Source: Ceratobasidium sp. AG-K
Lineage: Eukaryota; Basidiomycota; Agaricomycetes; Cantharellales; Ceratobasidiaceae
Direction: 5' to 3'
Length of the DNA stretch: 64,000 bases
Assembly (NCBI GenBank): GCA_037039685.1
Contig: JAWNGF010000001.1
Location: 8,804,001-8,868,000 of the forward strand
The notes under the pieces: generated by a model
What the model saw: only the letters and a program-made list of their open reading frames with translations
What the model was told of the DNA's origin: nothing
Database searches by the model: none
Program-made: the position numbers and the translations under genes
In this document: positions 1-11,976 of the stretch, in pieces
Layout: each line of letters begins with the position of its first letter
How positions within the stretch are numbered: position 1 is the stretch's first letter

Positions 1-709
1 ACGTAAGTGTGGGTGCTTTGTACTAACGGTGCCGCTCACTCGAATGGTTGCACTAGTATCAGCCCGACTGATGAAACTCCAATCGGTATCGTTGTTTACG
101 TCGGAGATTCGGACAATAAAGTAGGTCACATCTTCAGCCGGGGTTTCCTCTATTCGTACTGATCGCGCATTTATTCAGGCAGTAACCAAGGTCATCCCTA
201 TGATTAGCAACCCCCCGCCTTCCCCTGTCTGGACCATTCTTCCTTCCAAAGATTGAGGGGCAATGGGATGTGCTCGATCACTCGGATATCTGTGCATTAG
301 GATGCCTACACTATGTGCACTGTACTTTCAATTGAATTGGTTTGGAAAGTTAGCGGCGCCCGGACCGCATACATAAGTGAAATGGCCTCTCAGTATATCG
401 ACCAACTTTACGTAGAGTGCTTGAGCTCCTATAGTTCTAACAAATTCGCGTATTGGAATTGGAAAGCTGCAGCGACTAAAACCCACTTGGCCATCGTTCA
501 GTCCCTTTGAGCTCTTCACGAACACGTGTAATCTATTTTAGAGAAATGCTACAACGTTCCCCACACCAAAAGCGATCACCTGTCCGGACTCCCCATGCAG
601 GGGGACATCAGAAATAAAAAGGAACGAGTAAGATGGCATAAGACAGAATCAAAATGAGGATGAAGACACAAACAGACACATCCCAATGAACTAAACGCGG
701 CAACACACT
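1..709. other. Intergenic or flanking sequence, no gene recognised
   Basis: Only short overlapping open frames of about 65 codons are present on both strands near 313-525, with no recognisable motif, splice pattern or codon bias. I see no gene, RNA or repeat here. It lies downstream of the minus-strand gene that ends at 710, so part of it is probably that gene's 3' UTR. Confidence 0.4.
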
Positions 710-2922
710 CTAATCAATCAACGATGCTCGCTTGTCGGCCCCTCTCGCTGCCCGCATGTTGACTACTCCACCAGCGACACTACTCATCGCGTGCGCATAG
801 AAGTACGCAGAGTGACTGAGCACAGATTGTTCGAGTACAGCGAGGACGTCGGTGAGCATAATGGGCCAGCCAAACTCTTGTCGATCCTCAATCGTGAGCA
901 GGTCCGAGATCAAGACCGCGCCATTTTTGCGAATGTATTCAAGTCCTTCGGGAGAGCGTTCGTCTGTGGCAAGGTAGAAACTTCATATTATGACGTCAGC
1001 AGGGTTCGACAATGGGCTTATCTGAAATACATACGAATCGCCCTCTTGTGGGGGTGGTCGACCGAATACCTCTCGCTCAGGTTCAACATTGGGCACGTCG
1101 TACGGTTCGATATCCTTGGTCTCATAAATGTGACCAAGTATTTTCCTTCCTGCCTCTAGACGTGATTTGATTCGTGCGAAATGTTTCTCAATAGTGTTTT
1201 CCATGGCCCAACCGTGATCGACGACTAGGCACAAGGGTTTAGTGTTGCAAGAAAGGGAAAATGAGTGTGATCAACTTACAATCTCCACGACGCATGTGAG
1301 CTCCCATCCATTGTCGACCGCCAACAATCTTTTCCATACGATCGTAAACCTTGAGTGCCAGACGCCGTACAGGCCCAGTGGGACGCATTTCGTGTAGTAC
1401 GGTTTTGGCGAAGCTATTTCTCCCTTCGACGGTCGTGAATCGCAGTCCGCCCTGCAAGGCGTCAGTTGGGTTGACCGAAGGATTCTGACAAAGATACCTA
1501 CAGGTTTGCGGTTAAGATGAGTTTCTCCGGAAAGTACCAGGACGTCCGTATCAATGTCAGCGTAATCCTCAACCATTCCACGCAAGCGAGAACGAGGGGC
1601 CACCTGTTTCATGGGTTCGACAACACTCTTAGTGTAGTCCATGCCAAGCCTGGAGTTTCACTCGTCAATAATAGCACAAACAGACAAATCATGCCAAGAC
1701 TCACGCTCCGCGGAAAGTGTGCAGAACCTCCCAACCATTCTCGCGCAACACAGCCTCGAACTGATCATCGTTGGACCACTCGGCGAGTCCTCTCAGGGCA
1801 CCACCAGCTTCGTTGAAATCCATGGTCGTGCGAGTGTTACCCAGCGAATCAAATAGTTTTTTGGAGATGGGAGAGCCCTCTCGACCTGCCGGGTGCGAAG
1901 GCAGCTTGTCCACGCGAACGAGTGGCGAGGGGTCGTACTCGTTGTTTGGGATTGCATGTATAGTGAGCTTTCCGCCATTCTGATAGTTCTCACGATGCCA
2001 GGCGCCGTTGGACCATTCGATTGACGGGGACATTCCGTTGAGCTCAAGATACTCGGCAACGGTGATTACCGAGTGTGTCTTGCGCAGGTGATTAATGTCA
2101 AGCATAACCTGAGACGGCTATTAGTTTAGACCGAACGGGAACGCGTCGAACAACGTACTCCGATAGGTACTCGCCACCCCATCTGTTTTTCAATGGGGAG
2201 GTTGCGCCATTCGCCCCAGCCGATGGCATCGCCACGGTTGACCATGGGCGCGAAAGCAGCACATGCGTTGCTGTAAAATGATATGATTAGCGCGCATACC
2301 CAGATATATCGCTTGCTTACATTTCCCATTCACAAGCCCGAGCGTAGACGAACGAAGGGAGGACGAGAGTACGATTGAGGAGTGTCGCGTGTAGAATTGA
2401 TGTCTCGAAGATGTATCGGACCTATGTCCTAGTCTTAGCCTGTGTAGCAGAATATTACCAAGTACGCACGTTGTTCCAACCCAACCCCAAGCTATAGTCG
2501 CGGCCATAGTATCCCTTAGTCTTGCTGACCATCTCTCGGACTTGCTCGAGGGTCCACGGCGCCTCTTCTTCGGCAATCTTCTGCTCTTTGGTTTTGTTAG
2601 CAGACGTGGCGGAGTTGGAACCAGAAGTGGTTGGACAATCGGGCTTTTCGTAGACCACCGTGACTTTATCGCCACTGGGCTTAGAGCCGCCAGGTAGCCA
2701 ATCGTTGACTGCCGCGGGCACTCGCTGGCGGACAGCGTCTGTCGATCCAAGGCCGACAAGCACCAGGTGGAAGAGAATGCCAGTGGCAACCGCAGTCCCG
2801 AAGAATTGCACCCATCTCCGTCCACGAGGGATGTGTGATTTGGGAGGTCTCGAGTGGTTTCCGTTGGCGTGTGTTGGGAGGAGGAGCGGCGAGTTGACGC
2901 CAGACCCAGTGGGGGACGGCAT
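710..2922 (-). CDS. O-fucosyltransferase-like type II membrane glycosyltransferase
   Basis: Spliced gene on minus with about eight exons. The first exon (2922 down to about 2465) encodes a basic N-terminus and one hydrophobic segment (FFGTAVATGILFHLVLVGLG), giving a type II Golgi/ER topology. Later exons join in frame to give the core: RTLVLPSFVYARACEWE, then NACAAFAPMV, then a block near 1700-2105, then WMGAHMRRGDC near 1260-1320. HxRRGD is the signature I associate with the GDP-fucose protein O-fucosyltransferase superfamily (GT-B fold), where the arginine contacts the nucleotide sugar. The C-terminal exon (913-710) contains LTDVLAVLEQSVLSHSAYFY, resembling the end of such domains. The donor is expected to be GDP-fucose, but the acceptor cannot be told. 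The start is the ATG at 2922, followed at once by the signal-anchor. Good confidence in fold class, moderate in substrate. Confidence 0.75.
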
Positions 2923-3272
2923 GGTGGTGAGGACAAGGGTTCGGGAGTTTGTTGTGTTAGCGAAGACAGGTATATGTAGTCGTTGCGAAGAGAGAAGCCA
3001 ATGTAGATGACATTTGAAAAACGCCTCTTGACGGACGTGGCTGTGAAGTGTTTGTGATCACCATACTAATCAGGCGAATGTTCGGCGATTATCTCAGTCG
3101 TGGAGGGCATCCACTGGATCATCAGCAAAGCGCGCTCTGGATGGACCACAGCTTCGTCCGCAGTCCCCATCGGCTGACCCAGACTCTCACGCATCGGGAC
3201 CGTGGGTTGGTTAGACTTCCCGTGGAACTCGGCAGAGACGCAGAAACTTTATCATTCAACTATAGAACATGA

Positions 3273-6122
3273 CTAGAGAGTGTAGATGGCGAAATCTGCA
3301 AATGGCTCGGGCTGATTGACACGAACAGCTGACTTGGTAGCAAGCACTATCGGAGCCAACTGTCAGGCACGCAGTATTAACCGACCAAGGCTCATATGCT
3401 TACCTAGTGTATGATAGAAAGCTGTAGCTGCCACATGAGCCGTGCTTGATTCCTTCGGCGCAATACTACTGAACATGACCCCGCCAGAGGGATCCGCCAA
3501 GGCCCGAGTTTGCATACGTGCGTACCTGTCTCAGTTCAGTCAGAGATTGAAAAACACTAGGTAACATTTGATGACACACTCTAAAAACTTAAATGAGTTG
3601 CGCTCCATTGTCACTTCTACCTGAATAGGGCGTTCTTCGGCTACATGCTAATTAATAAGAGAATTAGTTACTAGATACAAAACGCACCTGCTTCGCCCAA
3701 TTCAAACACGTCTGCATTGAAGGCATCCAATCCTGGGCCGAACCTCCCGGGGGATGCAGACAATCTCGACGGTGCTACAGAGCTCTCGCGGCCGCTCCGA
3801 CTTACACTCTTCAGTCTATAAAAATATCCATCACTATTTTTGGTACACCGGTGGAGGTAGTGCGCTTACCTGACGGTTACATGCTCGTCCCTGTTTGCAT
3901 CGCCAGGGATATTCAAACCTCCGACATCGCCGTTCGTGGAAGTCGAAACGCCAACGTTGTCCCACGGCAAAAGAGAGCTGCGTTGCGACAAATCTACGTC
4001 ATCCCGGACCTGCGACTCACGCATACCCATTTCGGGGGCCTCGATGGACGAACTGCGAATAAAGCCGGCATCTATAACCAGATTGGTTGAGGATCACTCT
4101 CATTCGATGCCTATGCACCCTCCAACTTTTAGTGCTTACCCAGTCCTGCTCCTACTCCCCAGTTGAATTCGTCACCAAAGTTCATCGGCGTGCCAACATT
4201 TCGTCCGATTTCGGGTCCTTGACTTGGTGTTTCCTCTCTCCTACGCTTAGTAGGAAGAGCTTTGTGGCCTATTCAGCGCCGGTGTTGTCACTAAGGGAAT
4301 AGTAACATACCCGGGGCAGCAAACCCGTCGTCTTCGTCCCGCTTTCGTCGGTTCGAGTTTTCGTTGATGAGCGCCTTGAACGATTGCTTAAACCAATCGT
4401 CCAACGCGGGGCAATTGACTTTCCCGACAATATGATATGAGCAAACCAAGTGTATGCGTTGCCACCCGGGCTTACATCCATGTGGTACACCTTCCATCCA
4501 CACATCAATCACACGCGACGCATCTCGTTCTTGACGACGCAGCTCCACCTCAATTCGCAATTTTGCCTGTTCCTATGTGAACGCTTCAGCTGCGCAGCAA
4601 GCTTACACAATGGAAATATGACGCACTTGGACATAATTGTTCCGGTTCGCAATTAACTCCTCGTCACTCAACTCTGTACGCTTGTCTTGGACGACCCCGG
4701 CCTTTTTCTTGGGTTTCTTGGGGACTGGAGCGACTGGAGCGTTATCTTCTTCTGGCCTTTGTTCCGGCTGTGCAGCTTGTATCTCGCCCGGGGGGGCTAC
4801 CGACTGAAACCGGTGCGGTTCGACTGATCCGAGGCGGGAGGACGCCAGCCCAACGCCACCGCTGCCAGGCAAACCGAAACCCGAGGACGACGGTTGGAGT
4901 CCCACCGCCCACTCGTCTAGGTTGAGAGGTTCGAACGGTACGCTCGATCCCTGGGTCGAAAAAGTTCATCGAGGGATACAGGTGGTGGCTTTGGTCACTT
5001 ACACGCGCATACATTTGTCCGAGGTTTCCATCCATCTCCATCGGAGCAACGTCGGTCCCGGCGTTCTTTGGCTTGGGTTTACGCCTCTTCGTAGGCGACG
5101 AAGGGGCATTCAAACTGTACACACAAATAATTAGAACTCCTTGTGGATAAAATTGGAAGACTGACCCATCATCCGGGCCTTCAATGGGCAAAACGTCGCC
5201 AAACGCGTCCTGCCCAAGCCCCAGATCAAAATCTTCGCCCAACCCGCCGAGTTCGACGTCAAGCCCAAGCTCGGGATCATTGGGAGCAAAAAAGTCATAG
5301 GATTCTTCCAGAGTGTAAAGCGGGCGGTCAGCTTGCGTTTGTGTCTGCGTTTGCGTACCCGAAAAGTCTTGGGAGGTGATGCCAGGTGGGGAGCTCGAGC
5401 GACCGCCACCTGGGATACATTAACATCCAAGGCGGTGAAGTAGAGATGTTCAGTGCTTACTATTCGCATGGTTAATAAAATTCTCCCACATCTAAATTAT
5501 ACCAAAGTATGTTGGCCATAGTAGCACGGGAAGGTTGAAACACGTACGAGCCCACCAAAGTCAATCTCGACGCCCATCCCGGTGCCCGGCTCAGCAGCAG
5601 CAAGCGTGATTGTGTCAGGACTGGTGGCAAAATACCATCAATAAATGACAAGGAGCACCTAGCACACTGCTCACCGTACACTCCCAGAAGCCAAGTTCAA
5701 CGCGGCGCTCGTTTCGGCCGCATTTATTTCGAGAATTGTACGCTTCAAAGACGTGAAGCACGTCGTCACTTCAGACAGAAATATATCATGCTTGACTTTG
5801 TACACGCTACTCATCGAATGCATGCAGCGGGCGTTCAAATGCGGGAGAGAAATATACGAACCGAACGACACCAACAAGTAAGTTGCTGCTCAGGCGCAAC
5901 GCGAGCGGCTCGGTAGGCTCAGCGACCAATTCACAGAGTTTCGAGATGTTGGCGCCGAGAACGTTGCGACGGTTAAGTTTACCAATCGAGGTCTTGCCAA
6001 GCGTGGCTGCCATCCTAGTAGGATGATTGAGTGTAAGCTAGGAGGGCAAAGCTGTTGTATACATACCAAAGTAAGCCTATTCCGCTATCGCGTTTTGAGA
6101 GGAGCTCTGGGCTGAAAAACAT
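3273..6122 (-). CDS. rec8: Rec8-type meiotic cohesin kleisin
   Basis: Multi-exon minus gene that I could splice almost end to end. Exon 1 (from ATG 6122) gives MFFSPELLSKRDSGIGLLW, joining to LAATLGKTS...KLNRRN, then EPLALRLSSNLLVGVVR, then VYKVKHDIFLSEVTTCF. This is the kleisin N-terminal domain that binds SMC3, and its wording (WLAATLG, PEPLALRLSSNL) is closer to fission yeast Rec8 than to Rad21. Middle exons are acidic, Pro/Ser-rich and probably disordered. The C-terminal winged helix that binds SMC1 is built from two exons: AHVAATAFYHTL, then APIVLATKSAVRVNQPEPF, ending at TAG 3273-3275. An E-x-G-R motif at about 4201-4212 fits a separase site. It holds sister chromatids in meiosis. Middle exon borders are less certain than the termini. 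Confidence 0.85.
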
Positions 6123-6389
6123 AGTCGGAGTCGCGTGTGGAGGGTAGCTATACGACAGAAATCCCCTCAATGTGTGTTATATATCATCTATGTTGCTCAG
6201 CAGGACTGAGTCGTTGATCAACATCACGCATTGGGCGAACGAATGATTGTCGGATTGACGCCGTCAAGCGCGAAGCTTTTTATGGAACGCCACGCCGTAT
6301 TCAGCAGTCACTTGCCCAATTCATGGTCATAGCTCTAGCAAGATTGACATACGGACTAACAGGAATTATACAAACATATGCGCATCATC

Positions 6390-7364
6390 CTACACCATCT
6401 TTACAACCTTGGACGCATCGACGGTCCCCGCAAGCGACTTGACGTCAATCTTTCCGTCCTTTTTCCTTGCAAGCAACTCGTCCCACCACCCAAACAAAAA
6501 GTCCCGAGCGATAAGCTTGAACCAAGGCGTAAACGAATTACCTGCGTGTATGCAGCTGTGATTAGAGTGCGCAACGAATAACAAGCAGTCAGTTTACGTA
6601 CTCGAGTCTTCGAACATCGCAATAAGCTCCTGTTTGGAGACATATTTGTGATCACGTATTTCGTTCGGGTTGGGTGTCACATCCACGTCTCCCGACATGA
6701 AAAGTATATAATCCACTAGGCCAAGAACTTTAGGAATTGAAGCGGGTAAAAATGTCGTATCAAACCTACCCTCGTGTTCGCCCCACAATCCATCACTAGG
6801 AGCGAGATAGTGGATCCTCGTCAAATACTGGAACCCATCGATGGGCGTCTGGCTTTGAGGAATGCCCAACTCGTGCTCAAGTTTCCTAGACGCCGCCACA
6901 CGAACGCCTAGTCAAGCCAATTTAAATCAAAATCTTGGCGCTAGGCCAGAACAATCAAAATGTTTACCTAGCTGGTTCTCCTCGATTTTTTCTCGTTCAA
7001 AATCATCGAGGGGGTGTGAGCAGCAAGTATTCGTCCACATGTCGGGGAACGTAATCTTTTCGGTTGCGCGTTGCTGCAAAAGCAGTGCTCCATCGGACGG
7101 CCTAAAGACGAAGGCGGAGAATGCACGGTGCAAGAGCCCTTTATTGATGTTCTTCATCAAGTGGCCTGCATAAAAATCAGCCTCTGGACCACGTTTTGGA
7201 CAAACGGGAGGATACCTACATGTCTTCTTGTCTAGGGCGCCAATAGCGTTATCATTCTCGTCTACGACTATGCACCTCTCGTCCATGAGCTTGGATTGCT
7301 CTGGGTCATACTCGGAGAGGTCAATTGTAGCAAACTGGGTAGACTTTGCAGTCTCAGTGGCCAT
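6390..7364 (-). CDS. IDI1: Isopentenyl-diphosphate delta-isomerase (Nudix)
   Basis: Interconverts isopentenyl and dimethylallyl diphosphate in the mevalonate pathway that feeds sterols and prenylation. The translation shows the type I IPP isomerase/Nudix layout: [56 protein letters not shown] (active-site Cys and metal-binding His region), RKLEHELGI in the Nudix box, and a C-terminal [17 protein letters not shown]. The upstream extension in the same frame begins with TTG, so the ATG at 7364 is the start. Introns: 7166-7219 (54 nt, in frame, interrupting KTC|HLMKN), one near 6905-6970, and one near 6545-6600. It is full length with no defect seen. Rec8 follows downstream on the same strand. 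Confidence 0.93.
7166..7219 (-). other. In-frame 54-nt intron in the IPP isomerase gene
   Basis: Donor GTAGGT and acceptor ATGCAG interrupt the Cys codon of DKKTC|HLMKN. Length is a multiple of three and contains no stop, so an unspliced reading stays open with 18 extra residues. The family sequence runs straight from KKTC to HLM, which shows that this is an intron rather than coding sequence. Confidence 0.85.
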
Positions 7365-8654
7365 CCTGCGCGTATATAATGTGGTGGGTGAGAAGGTTGG
7401 TCGGGGGAACTGGTGGCAGGAAATCCTATAGTGAAGAGCAGGTCTAAAAGACGCCAATCGCTGGTCGTGGTCGTGAGCAAACCAGAAAAGACACGCTCGG
7501 TGGGCTCACAAAAGCTAATGGCACCATGGTTTTGGAATTTCCTAACCGATTGTCCGGTTGTCACGTGCAAGTTTCTCATACTTCACCCATCGAATCAAAC
7601 AAGCTCGCACTGTAAGCGTCTCATAATAACTTCAACCGGCTCTCAAATCCTGCATTACAGGCGGAAAAGCCTCACAAAAAAAAAGGTTCGTGACGCGACT
7701 TGTTGAAGTAAACTAACCTGTCACAGGCTGTGTAACTGCTAGACTGGGAAGTAACCGCCAGGCGCAACTTCATTACCAAACACAAGGTACTTACCGCCTA
7801 ATGTGCAACTGACAGGGATTTAATCCAGCGAGCGTATCTCAGTCTCATGCAGCTCGGCTGCCTCTATATGCTTACCATAGGATGCATTGCATATACTCGG
7901 CGCTGGGCAGACATGCTGAAGGCTGGCAATCTCCACAGACAGTGTACTGTATTCGGATAACCTTGTATACGCCGGGAGAAATTGAATCGTTCACAGGACT
8001 CAATACAGTAATTTGCACCCATGGTGCAACATAATCACACTCTGTACGGGGAAGATCTGGTGTCCCGCTGACCGGTAGTTACGTTCTCCTAACACAAGCT
8101 TAAGTTGCTATTTTTCGGTGGGTTCAAAGTAACGTGTTAGGGTCATGGGTTGAATTTATTGTATAGCATTGCGGGTACTCCAAGTAATTGTGTTACTTGA
8201 CCATTGTCGGAGGCCTGGGACGCGCTGGTTAGCGCTATGATAAGCGTATGTTTGTCTGATTAAATAAATGCATTAGTCCGACATTTATCGGCTCGCATAG
8301 ATCGAGACATTCACATTTTCATGAAAACTTCTCAGCAAAATCCCGCAATTGTTCCCGGACTCCGGGAGCTTCGAGCGTCTTTGCGCTCCCCCCCCCCCTC
8401 CTTGGAGCATCAGGAAATATGTTCGCAGAAGCCTCAAGAGCCGTCCGGAGCACTAAACACACTCCTGAGCGTTCCCAAAGAGGCTTGGTAAATTACTATT
8501 GTAAAAATGTTGATCTGGAAGCGAACTGAAAAGCAGTCACGTGCAGGTTTCTCAGCCAGGAATACACCTTCCGGTTTTGGCTTCCTCCTGGCGCGCGCTA
8601 CCGAGCAGAAGGGGGTAGGCAATCTCTCCGACCCCCCCCCCCCATATTGTCCTT
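7365..8654. other. Intergenic region between IPP isomerase and the kinase
   Basis: AT-richer sequence with no supported gene. It holds the promoter of the minus-strand isomerase gene and, toward 8655, the upstream region of the kinase. Two poly-C runs are present (about 8390-8398 and 8633-8644). No repeat or RNA gene is recognised. Confidence 0.5.
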
Positions 8655-11600
8655 ATGTCCTTCCCTATAACTTCTTCACGCTCCGAGAGTCTTGTTGGCG
8701 ACCCATTACGAGACGCTACTCGCTCGTCGACTATGTCACCCCCTCATGCTACAACCGTCATCACGACTAGTGATCCCCCAACGCTGACCCGTTCGGACGT
8801 GCGAAGCGAGTCTAAATCGTGTATTCATGTATTCGAGTCACCCAGAGTAGCTTTCCCGGTACTAAACTCTGAGGTTATCAATAAGGTAGGCGAGAAGGGT
8901 GAGAACGCAAACAATGGGTCTCAGCGAGAGGTGCCCGACCACATTAGTACCTACTCCAGATCAAAGGCATCGGCTAGCGAGTCTGAAGTTCTAGTGTTCC
9001 CGTTACGCGCCACGCACCTATCCGAGCCAACGTCCAAGGCGCGAAATATCAGTTCCGACCCAAGTACATCCCACGATAGTGCATCGGCTGATAGGCAGTA
9101 CTCGCCTAGCCAAATCCGCCCCAGAGTTTCCGGGTTCAGCCAAAATAACTCTAAACTTACCCGTCGTCCTCCACTGCTTGGCCCCTTGAGCCCACCTAAG
9201 ATCAACCCAACAGCAGTTACAACCACAATCCAACCAGGTCACAACCACCCAGCTCCTGTCCCCTTACCACAACGCTATTCTAAATCTACAGACAGCCAGG
9301 GTCCACATTCTAGTGAGCTTGCTCATGTCAGTTCTGCTTATTTGAGCCGCGAGATACCCAATCCTGTCAATTTCAAGACGACTGCCGGGCCTTGTATACC
9401 CCACAATGCAAAGTAAGCATCAACCTGGGTGGCTCATCACGCAATAGCTTACGTTGGTTAGTACAACACCCCTTGGAGACTCTCCTACACCTATCAATCC
9501 AGAGTTTAGGCAAATCCCCACAACTACTTATACCAACTGGGCACGCACGGGCCTCGAACGCAGGTCGAGCGGTTCCGGGCCCCCACCTAGTCTCGTTCAC
9601 TTTCCATCTCGCAGTCGCGCCGGGAGCTACGGAGAAAGCGATCACGACACTCTCAAGGCGCGTGAACGCCGATGGGGCAGTGGACTGCCTGTTCCAAGGC
9701 CGCCGTCATCTCGGGGGTCTGAGGAGAGTACCAAACGTACATATAGCCTTGATCGTCCTTCCAGCGAATGCAGCTTCAGGAAAATTCCAAGCAACGGCAC
9801 CAATCGCAGGTCGAGTGTTTCCAATTCCCTGTCTAATTCCATGCGTTCTTCGTCCTGCAGCCGGAGTCGCGCCGCGAGCGGTGGAGAAAGTGATATCGAG
9901 ATTCTCAAGGAGCGTGAGCGTCGCTGGGGTAGTGGGCTACCCATTCCCAAGCCACCGACTCCGGGGAAGCCTGAAAGTGCTACCAAGCGCCGGCTCAGCC
10001 TGGAGCAACGTTCAACTCAGAAAGACATAGAACACACATCGATCGAACCGATAGACAAGACTGACGTCAAGCTGAACTGGGCCACCAAGATGCTTCGCGT
10101 TGAACCTGTATCTAAGAGGGAAATAGGAGACGGGTCACTGACTATCCTCAACCGATCTGTTCTTGACACTACATTTCAGCAGCACCCAATCTCTGCGATC
10201 GCTGAATCACCAAACATCTCCTTGCATTCCACTTGGGCCAACTTGACTCCGTTTGGGCCGACGGCCCCACCTTTGACTGCTTCTGTAATCCCCGGCGTTG
10301 GGCCCCTTGTTGAAGTGGATCCCGACACCTTGAGTCCTGATGGTTCGCTCACTTCTCCCGACTTACCATTCTCCAATGAGGACGGCCGCACTACCGGTGA
10401 AACATTCTTACATGTCAGTATTAATATGGTGGGCGCACGTTCAACGCCTACCGCGCTCAGCTAGTTTCGCTAACATCATTGGCTGTATGCTACGTGTTTA
10501 GGGTGATGATGCTGTCTTGAATAGCTCACTACAACCACCCAGTGCTAGTCTAAATGAAATAGTAATCGCAGCCCAATCACAATCACTTGCGAGATGGTGA
10601 GTTAATCCCATTGTGTCATTAATACTCACCACCACTCAACTCCGCCAGTCAATTCCTGAGGTACTCGAACATCTCGGGAGGCATGGTTGCAACGATGTAA
10701 CTAGTCAAATTGACATATCCAGGTCTAGTGAGCATCCCGTCTCATCGGGTGGGTTTGGAGACGTGTACCGTGGTGCCTGCCACGACGGCAGCCAGGTTGC
10801 TATCAAGTGCCTGAGGCTTCATGCCGATTCAACCGATTTGACGAAGCACTCGTTAAAGGTATAGAATTCCCACACCGCGAGCTAACCTGTCTGACCGAGC
10901 CTGTAGCGTGCCGCGCGAGAGCTATACGTGTGGTCGAAGTGTAGTCACTCCAACATTTTAACTTTGATTGGGGTGGCTCAATACCGGAGCCAAATTGCAA
11001 TGGTGTCGCCGTGGATGGAGTCTGGCAATCTGAGACGTTTGCTTTCACTCCGCCCCCAAGTTGATCGTTATATGCTGGTATGCGAGTACATCCAAGAGTC
11101 GAGCTCTAGCCTAAACCAGTTTGATTAGTGCGTCCAGATTGCCGACGGGCTGAAATATATGCATGATAATGGAATTGTGGGTATCGTTCGCTAGTTTATC
11201 CATATACAGAGCCATCACTTATCCCACTAAAACTCGCAGGTACACGGGGACCTTAAAGGCGTAAGACCATTCTTAGCTGGCCTTTAAACGCTTTCTTTGC
11301 TTACGAGCCACGGCGTCTTAGGACAATATCCTGTTTGCGGACAGATTCACCCCAAAGTTGACCGACTTCGGAAATGCCGCTCTGAAAAAGTACACTCTGA
11401 AATTCTCTACAAGTATCGGTATGGCGGGGGTGTCACCTCACTGGGCGGTATGTACTGCAACTCTTAGTACCGTATTATTCACGGAGCCGGTGGCACCAGG
11501 CCCCCGAAGTGGTGAAAGAAGAAACTTCCGAGCCCACTTTTGCGGCTGATGTCTGGTCCCTTGGAATGGTGAGTCTCTGGTCCACTCTATGGCAGCATTA

Positions 11601-11976
11601 ATGTTGATCAAGAACTGAGTTCCCAGACTATGCTGGTATGTTTATCCAAATAACTATCGAGCGCATGCATTATCAATTTAACAGGAGGACTGTTACTGGC
11701 AAAATACCTTACGCGGGCTGCAGACATGGAATGTTATCTTGAAAATTGCGTCTTACAATCTCCCTACTCGACCTGAGAAGCATCTACCTGCGCAGATCAA
11801 GCATTCGGATCTCCTATGGTCCCTCCTCATAGAATGCTGGGCAAAGAACCCTGGGGATCGACCAAGCTCCATTGAAGTCCGAGATAAGGTTAGTGAGTTG
11901 TGCCTCAATGGTATTTCTCTAAACATCAACCGCGCAGATGAATGTTGTTATCTCGGCAAGGGATGCGGGAAATTAA
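8655..11976 (+). CDS. TKL-like protein kinase with long disordered N-terminus (Rhizoctonia-type family)
   Basis: The first about 600 residues are Ser/Pro/Arg-rich and disordered, with an internal duplication (see repeat). Intron 9413-9461 joins the first two large exons in frame. The intron at 10562-10648 restores the frame into the kinase domain. Kinase motifs, each on a short exon: SSGGFGDVYRG (glycine loop), VAIKCL (catalytic Lys), RAARELYVWSKCSHSNILTLIG, IAMVSPWMESGNL, HGDLKGDNILF (catalytic loop, with HGD instead of HRD), TDFGNA (DFG), a spliced WAAPEVV, and ADVWSLGMTML. It ends at TAA 11974-11976. The wording matches a large kinase family I recall from Rhizoctonia. One exon at 11685-11738 carries a pair of compensating frame slips. 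The start is the first ATG of the long frame and is uncertain. Substrate is unknown. Confidence 0.75.
9560..10015 (+). repeat. Internal duplication in the kinase N-terminus (two ~70-residue units)
   Basis: Two units, about 9560-9765 and 9807-10015, share the order RRSS...SRSRA..S.GESD, then K.RERRWGSGLP.P.PP, then a Ser/Thr-Lys-Arg stretch ending in SLxxxS. The core RERRWGSGLP is identical between copies; the flanking residues are similar but diverged. This is seen directly in the translation. Confidence 0.85.

Noticed and set aside
10560..10650. Apparent frameshift between the kinase N-terminus and kinase domain
   Set aside because: Using the donor GTAATC at 10562 rather than GTGAGT at 10597 gives an 87-nt intron and restores the frame.
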